Positions 8,110 to 17,072 are shown, numbered from the stretch's first letter. The stretch is 20,770 bases of DNA from Plantago elongata (GCA_036897095.1 JAYMSP010003175.1:1-20770); one strand, 5' to 3'. The notes: generated from the letters alone by a model not told the origin. Translations and numbers: made by a program.

Positions 8110-11100
8110 ATGGAATTGCCTCATTCCAGGCCTTTAGGAAACCAAGGTACAGCAGGAATAGAAGATGATGATCGGATTTGAATTTATTTTATCTTTTTCT
8201 TAAATTTATTTTTCCAATTAAACATATGATTTTGCAGCAGGGGCTAGAAAGGCGACACATGATTTTCTGTCACTTTACTCATCACCTGTCCAACAAGATC
8301 CAACGCCTTCTTCCCAAGGTAAATATCACATCACTTGCTTAATTCTCATAATTTTCTTGTGATTGTGGTTAATTACTATTATTAGTATATACTTTTATAT
8401 TATTTTAAGTAGTCATCATCAGGGCAGAGTATGCAGAGATAGTGAACGTTGAGAAATTACCCGTTTCAAAATTATTTACAGGATAAGTGGATATCCCAAA
8501 CGATCTAACTATGTGTTTCGACGGTAGAATTTCGACTATCCGTCTTCAAATCGATCTCGGACAGTCCGATTTGATCTAGTGTAGATTATTAGTTGGGAAG
8601 AGTGTATAAGATTGGAACAACAATACAGAAATGTGCTTATTTGAATTAGCCAGACCTAAGGAGTTGATCCAATCTGAAAATTGGGGAAATTGGGATATGT
8701 GGTGGGGTGTGGTGCATGATTGTGGGTGGGGAAGAGGAAATATCTGAGGGCAACCCACGAGTGAAGCAGTTAATGTACCCGTGACCCCATTGTCTTCTGT
8801 AGGTTAGATCTGGGCTTTGTCTTTCCGGGTGGGCCATCTATTGGATAGGCTGACATTGCTGAATCCAAAAAGGCACAAATTAAAGCTTTTCTCTAGGGTA
8901 TTTATGTCATTTCGCATATCTTCTTCATGTTGGGTCATTTCCAAATGTAGAAGATGATGATGCAGCTGCTGCATTTAAAAGGGTCTTTTCTCTTCTTTTT
9001 ACCCGGAAGGAATCTCTTTTGTGGTTTCTTTCGTCAACTCTTGGGATGTGCTAATGACCGCGGGGTGTTTGGATTGGAACTTTAATTGAGATGTAGCTGA
9101 TTAATAGAAACTAAATTTTAGTTGAGTTGTAAAATTTTGTATTTGGTATATAATTAAAATTTTATAAGTGGTTTTTTAGGTTAGTTATGTAGGTTTTGTG
9201 TTAATTGAGTTGGGTTCAATTATAATATAGCAATGTTACGTAAATTATTATAATAGGATGGCCAAATACGAAAATTAAATCCGACTCAATTAAAATTGGA
9301 CCTAAACTCTATCCCAAACAACTCCTAGATTTGTTAATTAAAATTAGTCTATTTTTTTTCTACTCATTGCTTGTTACCCATAGTAATATAGGTTCTTTTT
9401 TCCCTTTTAAGTCATCATATTGACAACACTTTATTTATTTGCATTTTCTTTCTTGTACAACAATAGGACCAAAAAAGAAAAAGTCTAAATGGACCAAACA
9501 TGGGATATTTTTTTATGTTCAAACCGACCTAGACAAATGTATCCGTTAAATCATCATCAGGTACGATCTTATTATGTTATATTAATATACTCCCTCCCAT
9601 TCACAAAAGGATGAAAGAAAAAGTCTAAATGGAACTAACATAGTATGTCTATTTATCAGTAAACCTTAGTTGTGGGTAAGTGGAAACCATTAAAAATGAC
9701 TTTAATTCATGTCTATACTATTTGGCCCTCCTTTGGTAAATTTCCTGAGTCTAACCTCTTCAACTTGTAACAAAGTTTCACTTTCTGAGACTAAGTGGAA
9801 TTGATCATGTCATTTTATATCTTGCCTTTCTTATGTCATTGGATGACATTTGGAATGAGCTCCCCCGCCCCCCCCCCCCCCCCCCCCCCCTCGGATCTGA
9901 GCTGGGTAATACTCCGGTCATAGGGCAATAGCCTAGAAATCACGTGTATTTCTTCTGCTGTTACAACACGTCTAACTGAACTGAAGTATAACATCAAAGG
10001 TTTAAGTGGAGAAAATTTTGATGCATGAGTCTACTACATCCTCTACATGATGTTCTATTCATTTTCAGAAGCTGCTAGTAGGAGTATTAAGATATGGTGG
10101 AGACAATTATGAGAAAATGAATGGAAATTCCGTAGGATTTTTATAAAATGGAAATGATGTTGTATAAATCTTAAAAGGCATTTAGATGTTCTAGGATGAT
10201 ATTTACTGCTACCTACGCGCGCCCGCGGGGGGTGGGGCTCGCAAATTCCAGTCAATTTCATTGATATCTAGTTGATGAAAGATAAGAAACATCGTACAGC
10301 TTTTTAGTAGAGTACACAAGGAACCTGGCTTGCAAATTTTCACCAGACATAACTTAAAGAGATTTGGATGGTATTGATTTTAGGTGACATGGCCAACTGC
10401 AGAAGTATACAACAAGACGTTTAGATATAATTTAAATTGCTATGGTGTGAGCAGTGAGGGCCTTCACTAGTTCCATATCATTTAGTAATACTGAAATCTA
10501 TTCATGTTTCATTGGTATTATTTCTGGTTCAGAATATCAATAATTATGGGAGCTGATTCCTGTTATATGAAAGCCTGAACTATGTTCCAACCTTCAGTAG
10601 CATCCAATACATTAATTGATTAAGTTTGAACTGCCCAAGTTGGCATCGGTACGCTGAAGATCAAAATTGGAGTACAGGGGTACAGTTTCTTTCAACTTGC
10701 TCATTTCCAGATCACAGACCTAATTTAAAAAAAAAAAAAAACACCATGGCAAACTTTATCCTTGAGTTTTTATTCTGTATAACAACTGAGTTTTATGGCT
10801 GCATGAAATTTCATATTTTTCAATAGATCAGCCCTTTGCATGAACTCTTAAGTCATCAGTAAGCTAAGTTTTAATTGTTCTGTTTTCCTTTTGTTCATAC
10901 TTTATCTCAGAAATGGCATTTCATTATTAGTTATATTCATATGTTGTAAACACTTCTCTGATTACCCGCATTGGTAAATGATAACTGGGATAATACAATT
11001 GAAATACTTATAATAATACTGAGAAAATGTCCCCAGGTCTTTTCATGAAGCTTTTTTCCGTTTGAATAGCAGGTAGCTTTTTGAAGACTCAAGACTTCTT

Positions 11101-14100
11101 ACAGCCATTAGAGTTAGTAGAGAAAAATTCCACGAAAGAAGAAAACACAGTTGGAATAGCTGCTGTCGAGAAGCCTCTTACCCAACCTCCTTCTCCATCA
11201 GTGGAGCGTATTCTTCCTGGAGGCATAGGAACATTTACTATATCTTATTTCAACCAAAAGGTTCTCAAGCCGGATGCAAGTTTATTCACTCCACAAGCTA
11301 GTAGTACGACAAAAAATGACGAAAATTCCAACTGTAGTTCTCAAACAGCAAGTGGTTTCACTCTCTGGGATGAATCTGTCGTTAAACAGGGAAAGACAGG
11401 GAAGGAGAATATTTCTGCTGACAGACATGTCCGACGAGGTAAATTTAATACTTAATTGTATAACGGAAAGTTAAAATGATAATATGTATTATAGCAGAAT
11501 TTCCATATGACAGAAGCAGGTATGAATGCTGTTGGAGGACAATGGCCTTCATTGGTGGAAAGGCAGTCACAGTCATCTTCGTCTCATATGCATAATATTG
11601 GAACCTTCAGCTCTTTCTCATCATCACAGTCAGTCATCTTCATTATCCTTTTAAATGATTTTTCCACTTGTTCCAGAGTCATCTGCTTTTATATTGCTTT
11701 CGCATTGCTCTATATAGGAGTCCACTGTATTTCTGGTTTTCATCAAGAATTCTTCTTTCAGGCCATCTTCATCACAGAAGAAACAAAGTTTCATGGATAT
11801 GATAACATCAGCTAAGAATGGGCAAGAAGATGATGAGGATGATGAAGACGATGAAGAGTTCAATGTTAAGAAGGAGAACTCTTCTCACCCAAAAGGTCTC
11901 TTTCACATCTCTCATGATGTTATCTGTTCATTACTTCCTTGCATTTTCAAGTTAAAATATTATTAGAGTACTGCATGACAGGCAACTTTCCTATTAAAGT
12001 GGAAGCGAAAACCATAGATCAGAAGCCAAGCACACCACGTTCAAAACACTCGGCAACAGAGCAGCGAAGGAGGAGCAAGATTAATGACAGGCATGTTCTA
12101 AATAAAGTTCCAAAATCTATTTACTTTCTGTCAACAATTCATCACTAAAATTGACAGCCACCATTTATCCAGTTACACCAGCTTTTATAGTGCTCTACAT
12201 CGAGAATGATTAATTTCCAAGCCGATGTGATGATCATATTATGCTTTGAAATGCTGAAATCCAAAATAAAGAATGTCTTGTCCTGTAGAATTTCATGGAT
12301 GTGATTGTATACAATATGTAAGTACCTTTAGATGATTTCCTCCCCATGAATCAGAAATGCTAGTGCTCCCAACATAGGTTTCTCTTCATTCAAGGAATCT
12401 TTTGCCTAAATTGGCAATCCTTGTGTTGTTGGCAAAGAAATTACCAATTTGTGGCTTAAAGTTTTGGCACCTTAGATCTTGTATTTGTATGTAGTTAGGT
12501 TCTGCATAGAATATATGCAAGTACATAATGTAATCATACAACAGGTTTATTTACAAGCAGATAGTTTGTACAATGTCCTTACCTGGTTCATCACGAGTTT
12601 GTCGAGTTCACAACACCGGAACTTATAGCACATTTGTTAGTGGGCCTAATTGTGTTAAACATAAATTCCTTATTGTGTCAGAACAACGATATACTGAATA
12701 TAATATATTAAGACAGCAGTCTGTGCATGTATGTACCTTAAAAAGAGTTGGTGTTTTTGCAGATTTCAGAAGCTGAGAGAGATAATCCCTAACAGTGATC
12801 AAAAGAGAGACAAGGCGTCTTTTCTCTTAGAGGTAGTTAAATGGAACCAGAGAATGAATTGTCCAGATTAGAACTATGATACTTCTGAGTGAATATTAAC
12901 ATTGTCAAGTACTTTTGCAGGTTATTGATTACATTCAGTTCTTACAAGAGAAGGTAACAAAATATGAGAGTTCATACACTGTCTGGAATCATGAACCAGC
13001 AAAGATTATGCCATGGGTAAATTAATTCTGGGAAATCGACTTGCAATGTTCCTAACAGAGTCACTTGACTAATGACTATTTTTATTAACTGGCAGAAAAA
13101 TTGTCCGGTAGCTGAAGGTTATATGGATCCCACTCCAGGAATAATCACTGAGCCAGGCGTAGCATCTGTTTTTGCCGAGAATAAAGCTGTAATTTCTCCC
13201 TCTATCCCCAAAAATGGGCATAACATGGTAGGATCAGACATAAGTACTTCTACGATTTTCAGCCTGAGGGGTCAGCAATCTGAGCCAACGTCTAAGGCAG
13301 TATCTGCTCAACCACCGGTACAGCCTAACATTTTCACATTCGCTAGACCGACCATTGCTACTTCCCCAATCTCAGCAAAACTAGCATCTGATATGGATAA
13401 GACCACATCCTGGCCAACATCTCAGCTTCTGGAGAACAGATCATTTATGGATGATTCCACTGGTCCAGCAGATAAGATGAAGGACCAGGAAGTGACGATT
13501 GAAAGTGGGACAATTAACATCTCAAGTGTCTATTCAAGAAGGTAAGTGAGATCTCTTAAAGATATCATTATCTGGTTTTACCCTCTTTTTTTCCTTTGTC
13601 GTTTGGTTGGTTTGATTACTGAAATATTAGTAGAGCCAAATGGCAAAGGCTTCTTGAGCTCAAGATGTCTTGGGTAAATTGCTCGTAATTTTTTCAGTTT
13701 CAGTGTTTTACTTATATCATTTTCGTACAAGTCTCTACTTAGCACTGTCAAAACAAACCAGTTTCGAGATAGTTTCTAATCTTTTGTAGTCTTTATCCAT
13801 ACCTGAAATAAGTTTGATACCGTTTTAAATTATTTGGATTTTATTTCGGGATTGACACACTTGAAATTATTTTATTGGCAGGTTGTTGAATACTCTTACA
13901 CAAGCCCTACAGAGTTCTGGAGTCGATCTTTCACAAGCTAACATCTCAGTTCAAATTGATCTTGGGAAGACTGGGAATAGCGACTTAAATTCTCCAGCTT
14001 CCACTATGAAGGTGGGAGTTTATCTTTTCATTCCTTTTATTGCATAGACATTCTTTGAGAAACACAGTTCTAGTCTAATATCAAAACTCCAAGCTCCTTT

Positions 14101-14271
14101 CCGGTTCATTGATGAAGTTCCACAAGAATAAGGTAACCTTTGACTTCATAAATCTTGATGTTCTCTCACTCTATGTAGGATGATGATGCTATGGCTAACT
14201 TAGCACGTTCTGGAGTAACGAGTACAGCAGATGAGTTCGACCAAGCTCTGAAGAGACTGAGAACCAGCTGA
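8110..14271 (+). CDS. BIM1: BIM1-like bHLH transcription factor (BES1-interacting Myc-like), 11 coding exons
   Basis: Exons by frame and splice sites: 8110-8146, 8241-8318, 11073-11438, 11514-11628, 11762-11895, 11982-12090, 12763-12832, 12921-13016, 13096-13541, 13882-14011, 14179-14271. Together they encode about 557 aa, close to Arabidopsis BIM1 (about 530). Visible in order: the family N-terminus MELPHSRP; two DFL motifs ([17 protein letters not shown]); [26 protein letters not shown] followed by an acidic run (about residues 221-231); a bHLH domain (about 262-313) with the H-E-R DNA-contact triad at His266, Glu270 and Arg274; NHEPAK; and the conserved tail ISSVYSRR...[16 protein letters not shown]. 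The family binds E-boxes and partners BES1/BZR factors in brassinosteroid responses in the nucleus. All phases agree and there is no internal stop, so the gene looks intact. The N-terminal Met matches the family start. Least certain is the exon 4/5 junction. Confidence 0.9.
8147..8240 (+). other. Coding intron 1 with tandem CAGCAG acceptor
   Basis: Donor AAG|GTACAG. The acceptor region TTTGCAGCAG|GGG offers AG ends at 8237 and 8240. Both keep phase 1, so the choice inserts or removes a single Ala (GNQ-A-GARK versus GNQ-GARK) just before the conserved THDFLSL motif. Confidence 0.8.
9061..9327. mobile_element. hAT-like MITE in intron 2
   Basis: The left end GGGGTGTTTGGATTGGAA is mirrored at the right, where the reverse complement reads GGAGTTGTTTGGGATAGA. 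GGGGTGTTTGG-type terminal inverted repeats are common on plant hAT-derived MITEs. The interior is AT-rich with no ORF, and further inverted similarity continues inward (TTTAATTGAG near one end, CTCAATTAAA near the other). I could not find a clean 8-bp target duplication, so the outer limits are approximate. Confidence 0.6.
9591..9660. mobile_element. Stowaway-like MITE terminus (partial)
   Basis: TACTCCCTCCCATTCACAAA followed by AGGA resembles the plant Stowaway terminal repeat (TA target site, then CTCCCTCCGTCCC...). I see no matching opposite end nearby, so only one end or a degenerate copy is present. Confidence 0.45.
9868..9890 (+). repeat. Poly-C run of 23
   Basis: An uninterrupted run of 23 C preceded by TCCCCCG, so 28 of 29 bases are C apart from one G. 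It lies in otherwise AT-rich intron sequence. On the minus strand it is a G tract able to form quadruplex DNA. Confidence 0.95.
10215..10242. other. Isolated GC-rich patch in intron 2
   Basis: A CGCGCGCCCGCGGGGGG segment followed by TGGGGCTCGC sits within AT-rich intron DNA. It has several CpG and two G runs. It matches no feature I know and may be a remnant of an inserted sequence. Confidence 0.5.
11439..11513 (+). other. Coding intron 3 with triple tandem acceptor CAGAAGCAG
   Basis: Donor GAG|GTAAAT. The 3' end reads GACAGAAGCAG|GTATG, giving three consecutive in-frame AG acceptors with exon starts at 11514, 11517 and 11520. All leave phase 1 intact and yield E-A-G, A-G or G before MNAVGG. 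I used 11514 in the model because the first AG downstream of a branch region is often favoured, but this is not decided by the sequence. Confidence 0.75.
12032..12953 (+). other. bHLH-domain coding block (exons 6-8)
   Basis: Exon 6 encodes the basic region and the start of helix 1 ([19 protein letters not shown]), ending inside the Arg280 codon. Exon 7 encodes the rest of helix 1, the loop and the start of helix 2 ([19 protein letters not shown] and FLLE). Exon 8 completes helix 2 and its extension ([11 protein letters not shown]). The His-Glu-Arg triad predicts G-box/E-box binding, and Leu/Ile/Val positions of both helices are kept for dimerisation. Two introns split this domain, including the GC-AG intron. 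Confidence 0.9.
12091..12762 (+). other. Non-canonical GC-AG intron inside the bHLH domain
   Basis: The exon must end GAC AG to meet the next exon A TTT CAG AAG and give the invariant family sequence INDRFQKL. The following intron bases are GCATGT, so the donor is AG|GCATGT, a GC donor. The acceptor is TTTTTGCAG. No GT nearby preserves both frame and family sequence. If the 672-nt intron is retained, translation adds 18 residues after Arg280 and stops at 12148, giving a protein of about 298 aa that lacks helix 2. Confidence 0.85.
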
Positions 14272-14480
14272 GGCCTGTATGAATCACCAGTGTAACAAGC
14301 GACATTTTTTGGTAGCTTAATTTTTTTTAATCTTCATTTTTTGGGTTCCCTTAACCATTTAAGGTTATTAATGTTTTACTGTTGACAGAGAGAGGGACCT
14401 GCATATAACTTAAATCAGGAATCGGTGTAAATGTATGTTGTTTCTAAGCGTGTTTCTTTTTCCACTAGCCCTGGGATCTA
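14272..14480 (+). other. 3' UTR of the BIM1-like gene (approximate)
   Basis: It follows the TGA at 14269-14271. T-rich with TGTA words around 14425-14433 that resemble plant far-upstream polyadenylation elements. No clear AATAAA is present, so the cleavage site is only estimated. Confidence 0.35.
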
Positions 14481-14824
14481 TGCACAGATTTTCCCATGAA
14501 GATAATGTCATCTTTAATACTACTATGTAATCTGTATCACTTTGATAGTTTAATTGAATTCTCTTTAGAGGCTTCTAATTCTACTCAGCATAAAGCCTTG
14601 ATTTCGATTTTATATTTCATTATACATGTGAAGATACGAAACGAAATGATCAGAGGAAGTGTTTATATTAGACGTCTATTCTAAATCAGGGAGAAAACAA
14701 ATGAAAAAAAAAATTCTCAATAAAAGATGCAAGGAGGGTAAATTGAAAAAAAGAATGGATGGGAGAGTTCCATCAAAATAGTACTTACAAAAGGATGGGA
14801 TGATTCATCAAAAAGAAATTGTCT
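14481..14824. other. Convergent intergenic gap between BIM1-like gene and MADS pseudogene
   Basis: About 340 bp of AT-rich DNA separating two genes that point toward each other. A 62-codon plus-strand open stretch (14496-14684) has no features of a protein. Both 3' ends probably lie within or beside this gap. Confidence 0.5.
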
Positions 14825-15041
14825 CTATAAAAAATTCAATGGTATAAATTGGTAAAAAGGGGTGGGATGATTCTGATAAACAGAGTACAATGGATTATAC
14901 TCTTGCTGATCAACAGGTCCTGGATAGAAGCAAAACCCTTCTTGATTAACCACAAGTTTTTTCATATCTTGATCCGCAGTCACTGATTTTCTCTTCAACT
15001 CATGAATCCTCGACTTAATGCGCTTCACCTTATCCCCTAAC

Positions 15042-15046
15042 AATGA
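15042..15046. repeat. Left target-site duplication (AATGA)
   Basis: Five bases directly outside the left TGTTAAAC terminus of the insertion. They match AATGC outside the right terminus at 4 of 5 positions. Confidence 0.65.
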
Positions 15047-15148
15047 TGTTAAACATTCCACATCGCGATTGCGAGTATCTTGGTACTCACTGTAAGATAC
15101 AGACAACTCTCTCCCCTTACAATGCCTTTTAAGTGGTAGATGAGTCCA
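15047..15148 (+). repeat. Left LTR copy, plus orientation (TRIM-like, about 100 bp)
   Basis: Starts TGTTAAACATTCCACATCG, contains ACTCACTGTAAGATA and TCTCTCCCCTTA, then GGTAGATGAG, and ends at a CA at 15147-15148, eight bases before the primer-site-like motif. Short LTRs with a TG...CCCACATCG start are typical of terminal-repeat retrotransposons in miniature (TRIMs). The first 98 bp pair with the inverted copy at 16980-17067. The exact end is inferred. Confidence 0.65.
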
Positions 15149-15156
15149 TTTTAATA

Positions 15157-15170
15157 TGGTATCGGAGTCG
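15157..15170 (+). other. Primer-binding-site-like sequence (initiator-Met tRNA type)
   Basis: TGGTATCGGAGTCG differs at only a few positions from TGGTATCAGAGC, the usual plant primer site complementary to the 3' end of initiator methionine tRNA. Its place just after the left LTR copy supports the plus orientation of that LTR. Confidence 0.6.
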
Positions 15171-15214
15171 TGGTTTGCTCAAATGATGTGGGTCTTCGAC
15201 TGCTCTGGTCCATG

Positions 15215-16979
15215 TTAAACACTCCAAAAGTGCGGAGAGAGGTGTAGTCAGGCTGATTAGAGTACACGACTTCATAAGGAGACTTGTTGTGAAGAATTGT
15301 AGGGGGGGAGACGATTGATAATATACACGGAAATTTGAATGGCATCATTCCATAAAAGAGAGGGAAGATGTGCCTGAAACAAAAGAGCACGATCAACCTG
15401 CAAGATATGTTGATGCTTGCGTTCGACTCTCCCATTTTGTTGGGGAGTAGCAACGCAAGAACGTTGGTGCAAAATGCCAATTTTGTGATAAAAATCAGTG
15501 GATACAAATTTAGCACCATTGTCTGAACGAATGGTTTTTATTTTGGCACCAAACTGAGTAAGAATAAAATTGTAAAAATGAACTATGTGCATGTATGTTT
15601 CTGATTTATGTTGCATAAGGTAAATCCAGGTAGTACGAGAGTAATCTTCAACAACAGTAAAAAAAAATCTATACCCATTATAAGATCGATTGATGAAAAG
15701 GGCCTCCATATGTCCATATGAACTAAAATCAAATGATTTAATAGCAGTGTTTACAGAATCAGTGAAGGCTAGACGTCTTTGTTTAGCAAATAGCACATGT
15801 CACATGTAGAAGTATTACAAGATTGAACAAGGAGAAGCAAAATTTGAGATAACCTGTCAGCAGTACGTGTCCTGATCTCATATGTCATACATTTGGAGTA
15901 ATACAAGTATTGGCAAAAGCAGTACATGGAGCAAATTTTAGGTAAAATGGACAAAAGGTGATCGTAAGAGTTGAGATCCTGCTTCAAATGATATAAGACC
16001 ATTTTGTATAGCAGCCAAGCAAATTATAGCCTTTGAGAGCTTATTCTGTAAAGTCATGAGATCATCAGTGAGATAAACACACACATTCTCATAGCTAGTG
16101 AGGTGAGATAGAGATATTAAGTTGAATTTAAAGAGAGGGACATATAGTGCATCATGCAAAGTAATAGTTGAGAGGGTGACATGTCCCTTGTGAGTAGAAG
16201 GGGTAGTGGTTCCAGTAGGGAGCTGAATAGAGATATTCACAGGGTGGGGAGTAGATGTAAATAGAGAGGAGCTACATATCATATGATCTGATGCATCAGT
16301 ATCCAAAATCCATATATGTGGAGCAACATTAACATTTACAGAAGCTAAAGAAGAGATACAAGTACCTAATGTAAGATCAATATTTGGAGAGATAGACATA
16401 GAAGCATTGGCATGGTAGGGCTGTTGTGGGTTGTTCAGATTCCTGACAAAGTCTATGTATTTCTGATACATATCAGGGTTGAAATAATCCATGGAAGCAT
16501 CCTTAGCAGGTTGAACATGTGCATGAGAGTCAATAGAGGGGGATGTGACCTGTGCAGGAACCATTGCTTGATAGGCAACTGGGTGTAACAGGTGTAGCAC
16601 CATTGGGGGCTTTTCTCTGGCCTCTGGGTCCTTTCCAATTGGGAGGGTACCCTATGAGCTGAAAGCATTTGTCAATGGTGTGACCAGAGAAGCCACAATA
16701 CTTGCACTTAAGATTAGATCTCTTTCTATCCTGGTAAGATGGAGTTCTGAATTGTGTTGCAACTGTAACCATAGCAAGAGGATCATGGGGTGAAGGGTTA
16801 GGGGATTGAAGGCCCTATGGCTCTCTTCTTGAGTGAAAATAGATAAAGTTTTGGTCAATATGGGAAAAGGAGTGATCGTGAGGATTTGGCTTCTAACAGC
16901 AGCATAGCTGTCATTAAGGCCAAGAATTTGGTGGAGCAGTCTCGTTCATGTAGTGCATAGTTAGAAGACACAAGACACT
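15215..16979 (-). pseudogene. Degenerate Ty1/copia gag-protease-integrase fragment
   Basis: On the minus strand, in order: the C-terminal half of gag (from about 16975) with a CX2CX4HX4C zinc knuckle (about 16706-16665); the aspartic protease signature at about 16303-16283, where the catalytic Asp is kept but the usual following Gly is Asp (DTD); the Cys pair of the integrase zinc domain (about 15820-15790); the integrase core, with the SDNG Asp (about 15530) and the catalytic Glu (about 15425) kept but the first Asp region lost; and an integrase C-terminal piece ending at about 15217. Several frameshifts and stops separate these parts. The N-terminal half of gag, reverse transcriptase and RNase H are absent. 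This order is the Ty1/copia one (integrase before reverse transcriptase). It cannot encode a working polyprotein. Confidence 0.85.
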
Positions 16980-17067
16980 CTCATCTACCCAGGCCTTTTA
17001 AGGGGAGAGATAACATATCTTATAGTGAGTGCCCAAAATAATCTCAATCGATGTTGGATGTTTAACA
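16980..17067 (-). repeat. Right LTR copy, minus orientation, truncated
   Basis: Read on the minus strand it starts TGTTAAACATCCAACATCG, then ACTCACTATAAGATA, TCTCTCCCCTTA, and ends GGGTAGATGAG, where it joins copia gag directly. It aligns along its whole length with 15047-15144 with a few small gaps. Unlike the left copy it lacks the last bases of the LTR and any primer-binding site. Confidence 0.7.
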
Positions 17068-17072
17068 AATGC
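17068..17072. repeat. Right target-site duplication (AATGC)
   Basis: Five bases outside the right CA terminus, matching AATGA on the other side at 4 of 5 positions. Confidence 0.65.

Larger units (their letters stand above)
8319..11072 (+). other. Coding intron 2 (2.75 kb), transposon-bearing
   Basis: Donor CAAG|GTAAAT, acceptor AATAGCAG|GTAGC, phase 1. This is the gene's largest intron. It contains an hAT-like MITE (9061-9327), a Stowaway-like terminus (about 9591), a 23-C homopolymer (9868-9890), a GC-rich patch (10215-10242) and an A14 run near 10730. Open stretches on either strand here (for example minus 8576-8837, plus 10626-10826) show no coding features. Confidence 0.8.
15047..17067. 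mobile_element. 2,021-bp LTR-type insertion with inverted terminal LTR copies
   Basis: Both outer ends begin, reading inward, TGTTAAACAT(T/C)C(C/A)ACATCG, so the element starts TG and ends CA. Five bases on each side (AATGA and AATGC) form an imperfect 5-bp duplication, the size typical of LTR retroelements. Removing the insert and one duplication joins GTT GCA TTG TTA GGG in frame within the MADS gene. The terminal copies are about 88-98 bp and inverted relative to each other, whereas normal LTRs are direct repeats. Between them lie a tRNA-primer-site-like sequence, a short stretch, and a broken Ty1/copia gag-protease-integrase segment. There is no reverse transcriptase or RNase H, so the element is non-autonomous. 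Confidence 0.75.

Noticed and set aside
8576-8837. Minus-strand open frames in intron 2
   Set aside because: They lie within a spliced intron of an intact gene, have no domain and overlap each other in different frames.
11483-11497. ATAGCAG as the acceptor for BIM1 exon 4
   Set aside because: Both AGs here put the exon out of frame with the conserved GGQWP segment. Only the CAGAAGCAG cluster 15-20 bp downstream keeps the frame.
13072-13095. Upstream extension of BIM1 exon 9, starting at an ATG in the intron
   Set aside because: The acceptor GGCAG at 13091-13095 precedes a phase-0 exon that continues the family sequence. The upstream codons are intron sequence that happens to be open.
15151-15519. 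A 122-codon minus-strand protein
   Set aside because: Part is copia integrase C-terminus in a shifted frame, and the remainder is antisense to the LTR/primer-site region. It is not a gene.
15047-17067. DNA transposon with terminal inverted repeats
   Set aside because: TG...CA ends, the 5-bp duplication, the adjacent tRNA-primer-site-like sequence and the copia coding remnant all point to an LTR element. No DNA transposon superfamily I know fits these ends.
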